64,000 nt of DNA from assembly GCF_003014595.1 (NCBI RefSeq), contig NZ_PYGK01000001.1, positions 1 to 64,000 on the forward strand, in the 5' to 3' direction. Below the pieces are notes generated by a model. It did not search any database. It was given only the letters and a program-made list of their open reading frames with translations, and had not been told where the DNA came from. Source of the DNA: Chitinophaga ginsengisoli (GTDB lineage: Bacteria > Bacteroidota > Bacteroidia > Chitinophagales > Chitinophagaceae). The position numbers and the translations under genes were made by a program. Positions 36,856-45,990 of this stretch are shown piece after piece (position 1 is the stretch's first letter; the number at the start of each line of letters is the position of its first letter).

Positions 36856-38151
36856 TTATCTGTGACCAAAATCGTTTTTAGAACGGCTCAGGAATGCGAT
36901 CGTACATCTGAAACCAATGTAAGATTTAGCACTATCCTGGTATTCGTAGGAACGTGTACCTGTCTGGAGGAAATACCCAATATCTTTCCAGGAACCACCT
37001 CTTACAGCTTTACGTTTCATTTTTGGAACCGCGGTATCCGGTATATCCATACGGAGGTATGGGTTCATATCAGATGTGAAAGAGTACGCGTTCTCATAAT
37101 AAATATCCTGTGTCCACTCAGCTACGTTCCCTGACATATTATATAAACCGTAGTCATTTGGCCAGTAAGCATCCGCTCTTACAGTGTAGAAACCACCGTC
37201 TTCAGGATAGTTACCACGACCTGGTTTAAAGTTCGCCAGTAAGCAACCTTTCTTGTTACGCAGGTAATAACCACCCCATGGGTAAGGAGATTGCTCTCTG
37301 CCGCCACGTGCTGCATATTCCCACTGCGCTTCTGAAGGAAGCTGGAATTTATCTTCAGTGAATAATTTCTTGGAGATACGGTAGTCTTCCCAGAACTTAC
37401 TACGCCATTCAGCGAAAGCGTTAGCCTGGTGCCAGGTTACCCCTACTACCGGATAGTTATCGAACGCAGGGTGCCAGAAGTACATCCTCGTCATTGGCTC
37501 ATTGTAAGCATAAGAGAAGTCGCGGATCCAGCACAATGTGTCAGGATAGATAGCAACGTCTTTCTTTACAATGAACTTCGAACGGGACTTATTTGCGTTC
37601 TCACGCAGCTTGGCCTGTTCCCAGTTGAAGGTTTCTGCATGGTAAACCAGTTTACGCACGTCGAATTCCTTACGTCCATACAGACGGTCTTCAGGTGCAT
37701 AGGTCATACCCTCCAGTTTCTCCATGGTGGATTTATCCTTGTAATTGATCTTCTTCTTCCAGTCGATGTAATCCTCACCACCATCGTTCTTTACGTCACC
37801 CAACATGATGTGGGCAATAGAATCTGTTACCCACTGTACGAACTGCCTGTACTCGTTATTTGTGATCTCCGTAGCATCCATATAGAAGCCGGAAATGGAA
37901 ATAGACTTGTTACGGGCGGTGTACGCGTAGTTCAAATCCTCATCGCTGGGACCCATATGAAAAGTTCCGGAAGGAACATAAACCATTCCATAGGGCACTG
38001 GCGGGAAATACTTAGGTCTGGGACTTACGCCGATCAGCTGTCCTTGCGCGTTTTTGGGGGTTTTACTACCACCGCAGCTGGCGAGCAGGCTAACCAGCAA
38101 TACTGCTAACAGACCACTTGAAAAATTAAGCTTCATAAGGGTAGCTTTCAT
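36856..38151 (-). CDS. gldK: Type IX secretion lipoprotein GldK
   Basis: GldK (PorK) is the outer-membrane lipoprotein of the T9SS ring, bound to GldN. The 431-residue protein has a lipoprotein signal (LLVSLLASC, Cys at residue 26), then a formylglycine-generating-enzyme-like domain (about 65-420): YGMVYVPSGTFHMGPSDED, then EITNNEYRQFV, LPSEAQWEYAARGG, NVAEWTQD and RKAVRGGSW. The sulfatase-modifying activity is not expected in GldK. The start may be the ATG at 38151 or the one at 38136; both keep the signal. It leads the operon, with a long non-coding stretch upstream. Confidence 0.95.
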   Translation of the reverse strand: MKATLMKLNFSSGLLAVLLVSLLASCGGSKTPKNAQGQLIGVSPRPKYFPPVPYGMVYVPSGTFHMGPSDEDLNYAYTARNKSISISGFYMDATEITNNEYRQFVQWVTDSIAHIMLGDVKNDGGEDYIDWKKKINYKDKSTMEKLEGMTYAPEDRLYGRKEFDVRKLVYHAETFNWEQAKLRENANKSRSKFIVKKDVAIYPDTLCWIRDFSYAYNEPMTRMYFWHPAFDNYPVVGVTWHQANAFAEWRSKFWEDYRISKKLFTEDKFQLPSEAQWEYAARGGREQSPYPWGGYYLRNKKGCLLANFKPGRGNYPEDGGFYTVRADAYWPNDYGLYNMSGNVAEWTQDIYYENAYSFTSDMNPYLRMDIPDTAVPKMKRKAVRGGSWKDIGYFLQTGTRSYEYQDSAKSYIGFRCTIAFLSRSKNDFGHR

Positions 38152-38618
38152 TGAAAATCATTTATTTCGTAGGCGACGCAGTTTACATTGGCCACAATGC
38201 TACTGAGGGTGTCGCTATGTTCTGAAACATGGCCGAAGGTCTTGCCGGTCTGTCCGGTCCGACCGTTAACCAACCAGCCATTCACACACAATGACTCTAA
38301 AGCTGTTACATTCAACTTCAGAAAATTAGCGGTTGTTCTACTTGTTGGTTTCACTTTTAAATTCATTCCCTTTGGAAGGTATTTTTCTACAAAGTCAGCA
38401 CTTCTACCCCTCTGCCCAGTCTCTCTCCACTCTTAAGCAAGATAACAAATGTAACGATTAATTTTAATCCGTAGTTAGTTTTCATCCAACTTTTTCATGC
38501 CCCCTGAAGGAAGCGTGACGTTTAAATTAAACGTACTTTTTAACATTTTATTATATCTTCCAAAATCATTTTTCCGTGCGCTTTTTACACAGATATGGTC
38601 ATGCAAGATACATAAATA
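38152..38618. other. 467-base leader region of the gld operon
   Basis: No credible gene. A 72-codon frame (38148-38366) overlaps the gldK start by ATGA, but its composition is not protein-like and it was rejected. The minus strand has TACATTTG (38446-38453), a TAnnTTTG -7 match that would give a leader of about 290 nt. GC-rich pieces around 38233-38275 could fold in the RNA. Confidence 0.5.
38446..38453 (-). promoter_or_regulatory. Candidate -7 element of the gld operon
   Basis: Reads TACATTTG on the minus strand and matches TAnnTTTG; no TTTG at -33 spacing. Confidence 0.35.
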
Positions 38619-40661
38619 TTATTTTAAATTAATTATTTCCTCTATATAATTAACGGGCTTAATACAATGATAATCCTCACATACATATACAAGCGTCTCT
38701 CCTGGCCGCTCTCGCTGCTCTAACAAGGGAATTCCCGGTATATCAGTTGTAGATCCCACTAGTACTTTAAACGGAATATAATGCCTGTTAGTATCCTGCA
38801 TGCGCGATTTATAATCATTTCCTACCACCGCTATCTCCTTTGTCCCGTTTACCAGTTGTAATAACAGCCCTGCCCATACGCCGAAGGAGGTGGAATACCT
38901 CACCGCCATCTGCGACTGCCCTGCCAGCATAGCCACGCCCCGTTCAGACCAGTGCTTTTTGTCATAAACGATTGATAGATAGATCAGGTTCGACGCCATT
39001 ACAGCATTGCCACTGGGAGTGGCACCATCATAAACTTCCTTCTTACGTACGATGACATCGGTTTGGCCGGCTTCCGTATAATAAAAATAAATGCCCCCTT
39101 CGTCTGAAAAATTCGTAATGACATATTCCGTCAGTCCCCGTGCTTTTTCCAACCACCCAGCATCTCCTGTTACTTCCTGCAAAGCGATCAAAGCCCGTAC
39201 CAGCCACGCATAATCATCCAGGAATGCCGGATATTTCGCGACGCCGGCTTTAAATGTATGAAAAAAAGACTGTTTATCAATCTGTTGCAGATTATTCAGG
39301 CAAAAATTCATGGCATTGATGGCCATCTCCCGGTATTGCTCCACCCCAACTGCGGCATAAGCCCTACAACAGGCGTGTATCATCAACGCATTCCACCCCA
39401 GTATGATCTTATCGTCCAGCCCCGGTCTGACCCTTTTTGCCCTTACTGCCATCAGTTTTTCCCTGCTCACCGCCAGGCTTTTTTCCAGCGCTTCTTCCGT
39501 GATCCCGTTCTCTGCGGCAAACACCGCCGCCCGTTTCGTGATCCACAAAATGTTGGTTTCCTCCCAGTTACCTTCTTCCGTCACATCATAAAATGTGCAG
39601 AATAAGGCAGCATCCGGCCCAAGCACTGCTTCTATCTCTTCCCGGCTCCAGGTATAGAATTTTCCTTCCACTCCCTCAGAATCGGCGTCCAGCGCACTGT
39701 AAAATCCACCGCCGGCATCCGTCATCTCCCGCGTCACAAAGCCAAGGGTATCCGCAATTGTCCGTGCATACAACTCATTGCGTGTCAGCGAGTACGCCTC
39801 GCTCATCACATCTACCAACAAGGCATTGTCGTACAGCATCTTCTCAAAATGGGGCGCCAGCCATTTGGCGTCCGTGCTGTAACGGGCAAATCCGCCCCCC
39901 AGCTGGTCATAGATCCCGCCCTGGATCATTTTGTCCAGGGATAACAGGGCCTGTTGCAGCGCCTGTGGTTCGTTAAAACTATGATGATACCTTAGCAGGT
40001 ACTGAATAATAAACGTTCCGGGAAACTTAGGAGCATGGCCGAAACCGCCCCATTCCTTATCTCCCTGTTGCATCATATTGCTGAAGATCGTATTACACTG
40101 TTCTTTTGTAAACAACTCTTCCTTCGGCACCAGTTGCAGATCAATGGGCTTCTCCCCAAAGCGGGAAGCCTGCGTCAGGTGATCCCGCATGTTTTCCGCC
40201 TGGGTTTCCAGATCTTCCCTCCGCTCGTTGAAGGCCTGGGACAATGCCAGCAGTACTTCCTTCCAGGAGGGACGGTTAAATGCTTTCACCGGCGGGAAAT
40301 AGGTCCCTCCGTAAAAAGGCAGTTTATCGGGTGTCAGGAACACATTCAGTGGCCAGCCACCGGAACCCGTCATTGCCTGTACCGCATCCATGTAGATGTG
40401 GTCCAGATCCGGACGTTCTTCCCTGTCTATCTTGATATTAATGAAAAGCTCGTTCATGATACGGGCAGTTCCTTCATCTTCGAAACTCTCCCGCTCCATA
40501 ACATGACACCAATGGCAAGCGGCATATCCAATACTGACTAAAATAGGCTTATCTTCTGCTTTGGCCTTTTGCAGTGCTTCCTCCCCCCATGGATACCAAT
40601 CTACCGGGTTGTGAGCGTGCTGCAGCAGGTAAGGACTGGTTTCTTTCGCTAGTCTGTTCAC
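38619..40661 (-). CDS. Thioredoxin-domain protein (DUF255/YyaL, spermatogenesis-associated 20-like)
   Basis: A 680-residue cytosolic protein with an N-terminal thioredoxin-like domain (about 1-165) bearing CHWC (49-52), the C-x-x-C pair of the DUF255 family. A C-terminal (alpha/alpha)6 barrel of the six-hairpin glycosidase type follows, with [35 protein letters not shown] as a conserved patch. Such proteins are found in all kingdoms. Their activity is unclear, although some relatives resemble N-acylglucosamine 2-epimerases. It stands alone on the minus strand with 138 bases of intergenic sequence after it. The starting [24 protein letters not shown] is the family's typical N-terminus. Confidence 0.9.
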   Translation of the reverse strand: MNRLAKETSPYLLQHAHNPVDWYPWGEEALQKAKAEDKPILVSIGYAACHWCHVMERESFEDEGTARIMNELFINIKIDREERPDLDHIYMDAVQAMTGSGGWPLNVFLTPDKLPFYGGTYFPPVKAFNRPSWKEVLLALSQAFNERREDLETQAENMRDHLTQASRFGEKPIDLQLVPKEELFTKEQCNTIFSNMMQQGDKEWGGFGHAPKFPGTFIIQYLLRYHHSFNEPQALQQALLSLDKMIQGGIYDQLGGGFARYSTDAKWLAPHFEKMLYDNALLVDVMSEAYSLTRNELYARTIADTLGFVTREMTDAGGGFYSALDADSEGVEGKFYTWSREEIEAVLGPDAALFCTFYDVTEEGNWEETNILWITKRAAVFAAENGITEEALEKSLAVSREKLMAVRAKRVRPGLDDKIILGWNALMIHACCRAYAAVGVEQYREMAINAMNFCLNNLQQIDKQSFFHTFKAGVAKYPAFLDDYAWLVRALIALQEVTGDAGWLEKARGLTEYVITNFSDEGGIYFYYTEAGQTDVIVRKKEVYDGATPSGNAVMASNLIYLSIVYDKKHWSERGVAMLAGQSQMAVRYSTSFGVWAGLLLQLVNGTKEIAVVGNDYKSRMQDTNRHYIPFKVLVGSTTDIPGIPLLEQRERPGETLVYVCEDYHCIKPVNYIEEIINLK

Positions 40662-40745
40662 AGTTATGGTTATTCTGTTGTTTTTCTACAGTATGATGGT
40701 TTGGCCCGTGTATTCCCTGATCCCCTTCGTTACCTCAAATATAAC

Positions 40746-40771
40746 AAAGGGACAGCGTTTGCTGTCCCTTT
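40746..40771 (-). terminator. Intrinsic terminator after hemD
   Basis: AAAGGGACAGC (746-756) pairs perfectly with GCTGTCCCTTT (761-771) across a four-base loop. It is 29 bases past the hemD stop. Confidence 0.75.
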
Positions 40772-40799
40772 ACTCAATTATTTTGCAGTAATTTTCGTG

Positions 40800-41591
40800 T
40801 TATTTTTTGTTTATCGCCGCCAGGTACTGCTCAAGAGCAGCCACCATAGAGGGTGCTTGTGGAGTAGGCGCTTTCACGTCCAGCCGGAGGCCAGCTTCCT
40901 CAACAGCTGCAGATGTAGTAGGACCGAAAGAACCGATGCGGGTGCCATTCTGTTCGAACTTTGGAACATTCTCAAACAGGGATTTTACACCATACGGACT
41001 GAAAAAGACGATCATATCATATTCAGTGCCTTCAATCACTTCCTTCACGTCGTTAGAAACTGTTTTATACAGTGTGGCGGTAGCGTATTCGCATTTGTTG
41101 GCTTTCAGCCATTCTTCAATGTCTTTCCGCTGACTGTCAGAGCTGGGGAACAGGAACTTCTCATTGTCGCGGTGCTTGTTCATCACTTCCAGCAGGCTTT
41201 TGGTAGAACCGTCAGCACCATAGAATACCTTACGTTTCCGGTACAGGATGAATTTCTGCAAATACAGGGCAATAGCTTCTGTGATACAGAAGTACTTACA
41301 GTCCTGTGACACCTTGATCTTCATTTCCTCACAGATCCTGAAAAAATGGTCAACAGCATTGCGGCTGGTAAAAATAACCGCCGTAAAATTCTGTATGTCA
41401 ATCTTTTGTTTCCTGAAGTCTTTTGCGGACAGCCCCTCCACCCTTATAAACGGATAAAAATCCAATTTTACATTGAATTTTTTCGCCAGTTCAAAGTATG
41501 GTGATTTTTCTGTTTCAGGCTTAGGTTGGGAAATTAGAATTGACTGAATGTGTTTTGCTTGCAAATCTTTTTTTGGCCCGCCTTTAATCAT
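40800..41591 (-). CDS. hemD: Uroporphyrinogen-III synthase
   Basis: HemD cyclises hydroxymethylbilane with inversion of ring D to give uroporphyrinogen III for heme. The family is poorly conserved; this 263-residue protein shows the expected two-domain Rossmann-like layout and signatures such as ISQPKPETEKSPYFELAKKF near the N-terminus, AVIFTSRNAVDHFFRI, FCITEAIALYLQKF, and YDMIVFFSPYGVKSLF with IGSFGPTTSAAVEEAGLR. The frame is open to a GTG at 41642 that overlaps the DUF4271 stop by 11 bases. The ATG at 41591, preceded by an A-rich stretch, was chosen as it gives the usual N-terminal length; either is possible. The DUF4271-hemD pairing recurs in Bacteroidota. Confidence 0.85.
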   Translation of the reverse strand: MIKGGPKKDLQAKHIQSILISQPKPETEKSPYFELAKKFNVKLDFYPFIRVEGLSAKDFRKQKIDIQNFTAVIFTSRNAVDHFFRICEEMKIKVSQDCKYFCITEAIALYLQKFILYRKRKVFYGADGSTKSLLEVMNKHRDNEKFLFPSSDSQRKDIEEWLKANKCEYATATLYKTVSNDVKEVIEGTEYDMIVFFSPYGVKSLFENVPKFEQNGTRIGSFGPTTSAAVEEAGLRLDVKAPTPQAPSMVAALEQYLAAINKK

Positions 41592-41631
41592 ACGTTTTTT
41601 TGCTCTTGTGTTAACAATAGGCAGTTTTTTA

Positions 41632-42732
41632 TCAGAGACCACCAGTTAACGCGACCAGCAACACCTTAGTTATTATTAAAACCGGCGCTACTTCGAATGC
41701 GCAAAGGTAAAGAAAAAAATGCAATCTGCTGAAAGATAAGTATTGTTTTACCACTGAATACGACCGTATATACCGGTATGCCACCAATAAAACAATAAAG
41801 AATATAGAGATATACATAAATGCTTTTGCCAATTCCGGCGTACAAAAAGCTAAGATCACCAGGAATGGCACCAGCAAAATGCCTAAAACCTTATTGATAA
41901 GATACAGGATGAAGATATAGGCATCTGCCAGTTCACTACTGCCAAATAACCACCCACAGAAACGCAGCATCAGGTATTTTACCCCATATACAACAGCTAC
42001 CAGCACTATCAGACCAGGTATAGCCATCCAGGCGGTATTACTGGTAATGTACTGCTGACGGTACATCAGCAGATAAAGGTACAATGCCAGGCTGATCACA
42101 AAAAAGCTGTTCAGCAGGAAGTTGGGGAAAGGCGACTGTGATAACTGGTCCTTCAGCTGACGCTGGCTCAGCGTTGGGTTCATAAATGCCCGGAACAGGT
42201 CAGAGAAGTATTTCAGATAGCTTAAGCGGATGATGCCCAGCAGCAGCACTACACCTGCCATCACATACACCAGCCAGTCAAGGTCGTCAAACACCCTCAG
42301 CTTGTTTACATCCAGTCGGGTGGGCTTATTGCTCCTTAAAAACACATTTTTTGCCGTCAGCTCCTTTAGGAACAGATCATAGGCCGTTTCCTGTCTTGAA
42401 GGTACGACAGTCTGCTGCTGTGCGCTGTCAGGGGAAACTGCTGTAGCAACGGGCTTTGTAGCTGCCGGGGTTGCCGGAACAACAGGACTGCTCACTACTG
42501 GCGCTACCGGAGCGGCAGGCTTTAAGGCGCTTACAGGTATCGTTACACCTGCGCTGTCTTTTTTAACAACGGGCACTTTCTTTTTCACTGGCCTGGCAGC
42601 TGTATCCCCGGGAGCACGCTGTACTTTTGCAGGCGTATGCTGCACCGCCGGCTCCTGCCGAACAGAACTATCCGTCTGAGCCGCCAAACGTAAACAGGGT
42701 ATAATAAACAAAAACAACAACCAGTTTCGCAC
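41632..42732 (-). CDS. DUF4271-family membrane protein
   Basis: A 366-residue membrane protein. Starting at the GTG at 42732 it reads (M)RNWLLFLFIIPCLRLAAQ, a clean signal peptide. An extracytoplasmic Pro/Ala/Val/Lys-rich linker (about 20-125) follows, then about six transmembrane helices (residues 140-365), the DUF4271 domain. The ATG-initiated frame reaches 42837 but adds a hydrophilic, non-signal stretch, and a -7 promoter element lies inside that part (42770-42777), so the later start is better. Its 3' end overlaps the hemD frame, suggesting coupling. Function is unknown; the repeated neighbourhood with hemD hints at heme or porphyrin handling, by association only. Confidence 0.8.
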   Translation of the reverse strand: MRNWLLFLFIIPCLRLAAQTDSSVRQEPAVQHTPAKVQRAPGDTAARPVKKKVPVVKKDSAGVTIPVSALKPAAPVAPVVSSPVVPATPAATKPVATAVSPDSAQQQTVVPSRQETAYDLFLKELTAKNVFLRSNKPTRLDVNKLRVFDDLDWLVYVMAGVVLLLGIIRLSYLKYFSDLFRAFMNPTLSQRQLKDQLSQSPFPNFLLNSFFVISLALYLYLLMYRQQYITSNTAWMAIPGLIVLVAVVYGVKYLMLRFCGWLFGSSELADAYIFILYLINKVLGILLVPFLVILAFCTPELAKAFMYISIFFIVLLVAYRYIRSYSVVKQYLSFSRLHFFLYLCAFEVAPVLIITKVLLVALTGGL

Positions 42733-42769
42733 CAGGAAATAATTTTTTAATGCCGTGTAAAGATGTGGG

Positions 42770-42777
42770 CAAAGATA
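42770..42777 (-). promoter_or_regulatory. -7 element for the DUF4271-hemD unit
   Basis: TATCTTTG on the minus strand fits TAnnTTTG; transcription would start near 42766, 34 nt before the GTG start at 42732 and after the ATG at 42837, which supports the shorter gene model. Confidence 0.5.
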
Positions 42778-43053
42778 TAAAAATTGTTCATCCTCAATAG
42801 ATCGTACAGGATAATAACCATATACTTGTTTAAGCAATACTCAGCAATTATCCTTGCTACACATTCGTGGTATATAGACTATCAGCCGTTCTCTACCTCA
42901 CCATTTTCAGATCAGGAAACCCATTGTCGCCAACAAATTATGGCTGCGAAATCCTTCCCTGGATGTAGCATTCGTTCTATAAACGCGGCAGGTCCCAATT
43001 TTGATATACACCTTTGCTGTATCTGTCGCGCTTAATATCCCTCACTATTAGCG

Positions 43054-43061
43054 TACCTTTG
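43054..43061 (+). promoter_or_regulatory. Candidate -7 element for hemW
   Basis: TACCTTTG, preceded by GCG, matches TAnnTTTG; leader about 85 nt. Confidence 0.45.
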
Positions 43062-43149
43062 CCGCTGCTTTCATTGGAATGCCCCTGCTGTCACAGTCAG
43101 GAACGTAACGCAGCCGGAGAACCATTCCAACTCATCGAACTACAAAAAC

Positions 43150-44274
43150 ATGGCAGGTATTTATCTACATATTCCTTTTTGCAAACAGGCTTGTTACTAC
43201 TGCAATTTTCATTTTTCCACTTCCCTCGCATTACAACCAGCCCTGATAAAGCAAATGCTGCGTGAAATCACGCTGCAGAAGGACTACCTCGCCGGCCAGA
43301 CCGTTACCAGCATCTACTTCGGTGGGGGCACACCCAGTCTCCTGGGCAGGGAAGACCTCCAACAGTTGCTGGACAAACTGTACGATACTTTTAAAATATC
43401 CCCCGAGGCAGAGATCACCCTGGAAGCCAATCCCGATGATCTTTCTTCCGAAAAACTGAAAGACCTCCGTGCTGCCGGCGTTAACCGGCTGAGTATCGGT
43501 ATACAGTCCTTCTATGAGGAAGACCTCCGCTGGATGAACCGGGCACACAACAGCCAGCAGGCCTTACAGTGCATCCGTGACGCTCAGGCAGCGGGTTTCA
43601 ATAACCTGACCATAGACCTGATCTATGGCGGGCCAACCCTTACCGATGAAGGCTGGGCTGCCAATGTACAACAGGCCATCGATCTTGGTGTACAACACCT
43701 TTCCTGTTACGCCCTCACCGTAGAACCCGGCACCGCACTTGATCAGTTCATCCGCAAAAAGAAAGTAGCCGCCGTGGATACCGATAAGGCCGCCCGACAC
43801 TTTGAAATGCTCATGCAGTGGACCGCCAAAGCGGGCTATGAACATTACGAGATCTCCAACTTCGCCTTACCCGGTTGGCATTCCAGGCACAACAGCAGTT
43901 ACTGGCAGTCTCAGCCCTACCTGGGATTAGGTCCTTCCGCCCACTCATTCAATGGCCACTCCCGCCAGTGGAACATCGCCAATAATGCCCTTTACATCAA
44001 AAGTATGGAGCAGGACACCATTCCCTTCGAACTGGAAGAACTGACGCCCACCATGATGCTGAACGAATACATCATGACCACCCTCCGCACCTCCGAGGGC
44101 TGCCTGCTGCCTATAGTAGCCGAACGCTTTGGTACTGATACACGTGATACCCTGCTGAAAATGACACGCCCCTTCATAGACAAAGGCTGGATGCTGCTGA
44201 AAGGAGATGCGCTGGTATTGACACCTGAAGGAAGGTTATTTGCAGATGGGATTGCTTCCGACCTGTTTTTCTGA
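43150..44274 (+). CDS. hemW: Radical SAM heme chaperone HemW
   Basis: HemW is a radical-SAM-fold protein that binds heme and inserts it into target enzymes; it was formerly annotated as oxygen-independent coproporphyrinogen oxidase. The 374-residue protein starts MAGIYLHIPFCKQACYYCNF. Cys11, Cys15 and Cys18 ligate the 4Fe-4S cluster, and the CNFHF variant follows. SAM-binding segments include YFGGGTPSLL and LEANPDDL, and the C-terminal HemN-type domain is present (YLGLGPSAHSF). HemN proper has an N-terminal extension with a second SAM site, which is absent here, as in HemW. It ends convergent with galM across a palindrome-rich gap. Confidence 0.92.
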   Translation: MAGIYLHIPFCKQACYYCNFHFSTSLALQPALIKQMLREITLQKDYLAGQTVTSIYFGGGTPSLLGREDLQQLLDKLYDTFKISPEAEITLEANPDDLSSEKLKDLRAAGVNRLSIGIQSFYEEDLRWMNRAHNSQQALQCIRDAQAAGFNNLTIDLIYGGPTLTDEGWAANVQQAIDLGVQHLSCYALTVEPGTALDQFIRKKKVAAVDTDKAARHFEMLMQWTAKAGYEHYEISNFALPGWHSRHNSSYWQSQPYLGLGPSAHSFNGHSRQWNIANNALYIKSMEQDTIPFELEELTPTMMLNEYIMTTLRTSEGCLLPIVAERFGTDTRDTLLKMTRPFIDKGWMLLKGDALVLTPEGRLFADGIASDLFF

Positions 44275-44305
44275 TGATGATATCCCGGAGAGATCTAGGC
44301 GAAAT

Positions 44306-44450
44306 TCGGTAGAGATTCAGTGGAGGCTATATCCTATAGGCCCTCTACTATAGCATTATAGGCACTTCCTATAGCGATCGCTATAGAATAGTGCCTGTAA
44401 TGTAGGACCAGAGAGCCTATAGGATATAGCCTCTACCGAACCTCTACCGA
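44306..44450. repeat. Long imperfect palindrome (60-nt arms)
   Basis: Arms 44306-44365 and 44391-44450 pair at 49 of 60 positions by eye, with further wobble pairs, around a 25-nt loop holding an 18-nt perfect palindrome (CTATAGCGATCGCTATAG, 44369-44386). The right arm ends with a tandem repeat of CCTCTACCGA. No coding potential. The type is unknown; it could be a mobile hairpin element, an RNA structure or a terminator of unusual size. Confidence 0.85.
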
Positions 44451-44490
44451 CGACAGACTAAGGACCAAACTTCGATTTAATCAGGATGTA

Positions 44491-44575
44491 ACAATGTTTC
44501 ACCTATGTCTAACTTACGTTCATCCTACGTTCGGAACGTAAGATGAACGTAAGTTAGACATAGGTGAAACATTGT
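44491..44575. repeat. Near-perfect palindrome (42-nt arms)
   Basis: Arms 44491-44532 and 44534-44575 agree at 41 of 42 positions, with a single base between them, so the DNA could extrude as a cruciform. Each arm contains a short internal repeat of the TACGTTC type. It sits 40 nt from the first palindrome, between hemW and galM. Confidence 0.9.
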
Positions 44576-44617
44576 TTGTACCTCTTCAAAAGGGGATTGA
44601 AACGAAGCTATAAGCAT

Positions 44618-44650
44618 AAAAAAAGCCATAGCACCCGCAGGTACTATGGC
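44618..44650 (-). terminator. Intrinsic terminator after galM
   Basis: GCCATAG (44625-44631) pairs with CTATGGC (44644-44650); on the minus strand a seven-T run follows. It lies 27 bases past the galM stop. Confidence 0.85.
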
Positions 44651-44676
44651 ATTGAATTATCTTAACGAACGCCTCC

Positions 44677-45852
44677 TTATTTCACACCAAACTTATACAC
44701 ACAGGTAGATGTATAAGTCTCACCTGGTTTCAGCACCACTGAAGGGAAAGCTGGCTGGTTAGGAGAATCGGGGAAATGCTGTGTTTCCAGGCAGAAAGCA
44801 CCACGGTGTACGTAGGTCTTACCTTCTTTACCCTTGTCGGTACCATCCAGGAAGTTACCACCATAGAACTGTACACCAGGCTCAGTTGTCCACACTTCCA
44901 GGAAACGGCCGCTCTTCGGTTCCTCTACGGTAGCCGCCAGTGACAGTTCCTTGCCTTTCTTGTTCAGTACATAGTTGTGGTCATAGCCTTTACCGAATTT
45001 CAGCTGCTCGAAATCAGCATCCACCCTGTCGCCGATTTTGGTAGGAGTGGTGAAATCCATTGGCGTACCTTTTACCGGCTCCAGTTTACCCTTAGGGATC
45101 AAAGTACTGTCAACCGGGGTATATTTATCTGCATTGATATACATGATATGATCATTGATATCACCGTTACCGGCGCCATGCAGGTTAAAGAAAGAGTGAT
45201 TGGTCAGGTTTACTACGGTCGCCTTGTCGGTAGTAGCGGAATAATCGATCTTCACTGCATTGCTGTCTGTCAGCTCGTAGGTGAGGGTAATGTCCAGGTT
45301 ACCTGGATATCCTTCTTCACCATCTTTTGACAGGTAGTGCAGTTTCAGCGTATGATCATTAGGCTGCTCGGCATCCCATACCACATCATTGAAGCCCTTT
45401 TTACCGCCATGTAGGTGGTTTACGCCATTGTTTGTAGCGAGGGTATATTCCTTACCATCTACTTTGAATTTGCCTTTGGCAATACGGTTACCATAACGTC
45501 CAACGATACCGCCATAATACCTTTCCTTGGTATTTACATACTGGTCGATATTGTCATAACCCAACTCCACATCAGCCAGTTGTCCTTGTTTGTCTGGCGC
45601 CATCAGGCTTACGATCTTGCCGCCATAGTTTGTGATAGCCACCTCGAGGTTGCCTCTTTTCAGGTGGTACAGTTTCACCTGTTTGCCATCAACCATTTTG
45701 TCAAATGCAGCATCTGATATCTGTCCTGCGGAAACAGTGTCTTGATTCGTACTCATACTATCTGTTGTATTATTGTTGGTTTTTGTACCAGACTGGCAGG
45801 CGCTTATGCTTACCGCGGCCGCCACCGTTAGAAGTGGAATAATGTTTTTCAT
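44677..45852 (-). CDS. galM: Aldose 1-epimerase (mutarotase), lipoprotein form
   Basis: GalM interconverts alpha and beta anomers of galactose, glucose and related sugars. The 391-residue protein has an N-terminal lipoprotein signal (LLTVAAAVSISAC), so it acts outside the cytoplasm, perhaps on sugars freshly imported. The domain shows VGRYGNRIAKGKF, NGVNHLHGGKKGFNDVVW with a catalytic His, LTNHSFFNLHG with the second, and CLETQHFPDSPNQP with the catalytic Glu. Galactose mutarotases usually measure about 340 residues; the extra length is the signal and linker. It is a single gene with a short leader hairpin (45866-45884) just ahead of the ATG. Confidence 0.92.
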   Translation of the reverse strand: MKNIIPLLTVAAAVSISACQSGTKTNNNTTDSMSTNQDTVSAGQISDAAFDKMVDGKQVKLYHLKRGNLEVAITNYGGKIVSLMAPDKQGQLADVELGYDNIDQYVNTKERYYGGIVGRYGNRIAKGKFKVDGKEYTLATNNGVNHLHGGKKGFNDVVWDAEQPNDHTLKLHYLSKDGEEGYPGNLDITLTYELTDSNAVKIDYSATTDKATVVNLTNHSFFNLHGAGNGDINDHIMYINADKYTPVDSTLIPKGKLEPVKGTPMDFTTPTKIGDRVDADFEQLKFGKGYDHNYVLNKKGKELSLAATVEEPKSGRFLEVWTTEPGVQFYGGNFLDGTDKGKEGKTYVHRGAFCLETQHFPDSPNQPAFPSVVLKPGETYTSTCVYKFGVK

Positions 45853-45919
45853 ATTTGGAAGTTATAAGGGTACAATATACCCTTTTTATATTAAAAGTGA
45901 TAGCATTCTACCAATGCAA

Positions 45920-45957
45920 AACGCTGATCACCACAAAAAAATGTAATGATCAGCGTT
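45920..45957 (-). terminator. Intrinsic terminator after the deoxyhypusine-synthase-like gene
   Basis: AACGCTGATCA (45920-45930) pairs perfectly with TGATCAGCGTT (45947-45957); a T-rich stretch follows on the minus strand. It is 33 bases past the stop at 45991. Confidence 0.75.
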
Positions 45958-45990
45958 CTGTTATAGTATTTTGTCTGTTGACAGATATTC

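Larger units (their letters stand above)
42733..43149. other. Divergent promoter region between DUF4271 gene and hemW
   Basis: No gene supported. Each side has a -7 match: TATCTTTG for the minus strand (42770-42777) and TACCTTTG for the plus strand (43054-43061). Confidence 0.5.

Noticed and set aside
38148..38366. A 72-codon frame directly upstream of gldK, overlapping its start by ATGA
   Set aside because: The composition is not protein-like, no family features were seen, and the region carries a promoter-like element instead; kept as leader.
44574..44603. A 30-base stretch resembling one CRISPR repeat (starts GTTTG, ends GGGGATTGAAAC)
   Set aside because: Only one copy, no spacers or cas genes in the window, and it directly abuts the palindrome; similarity may be chance.
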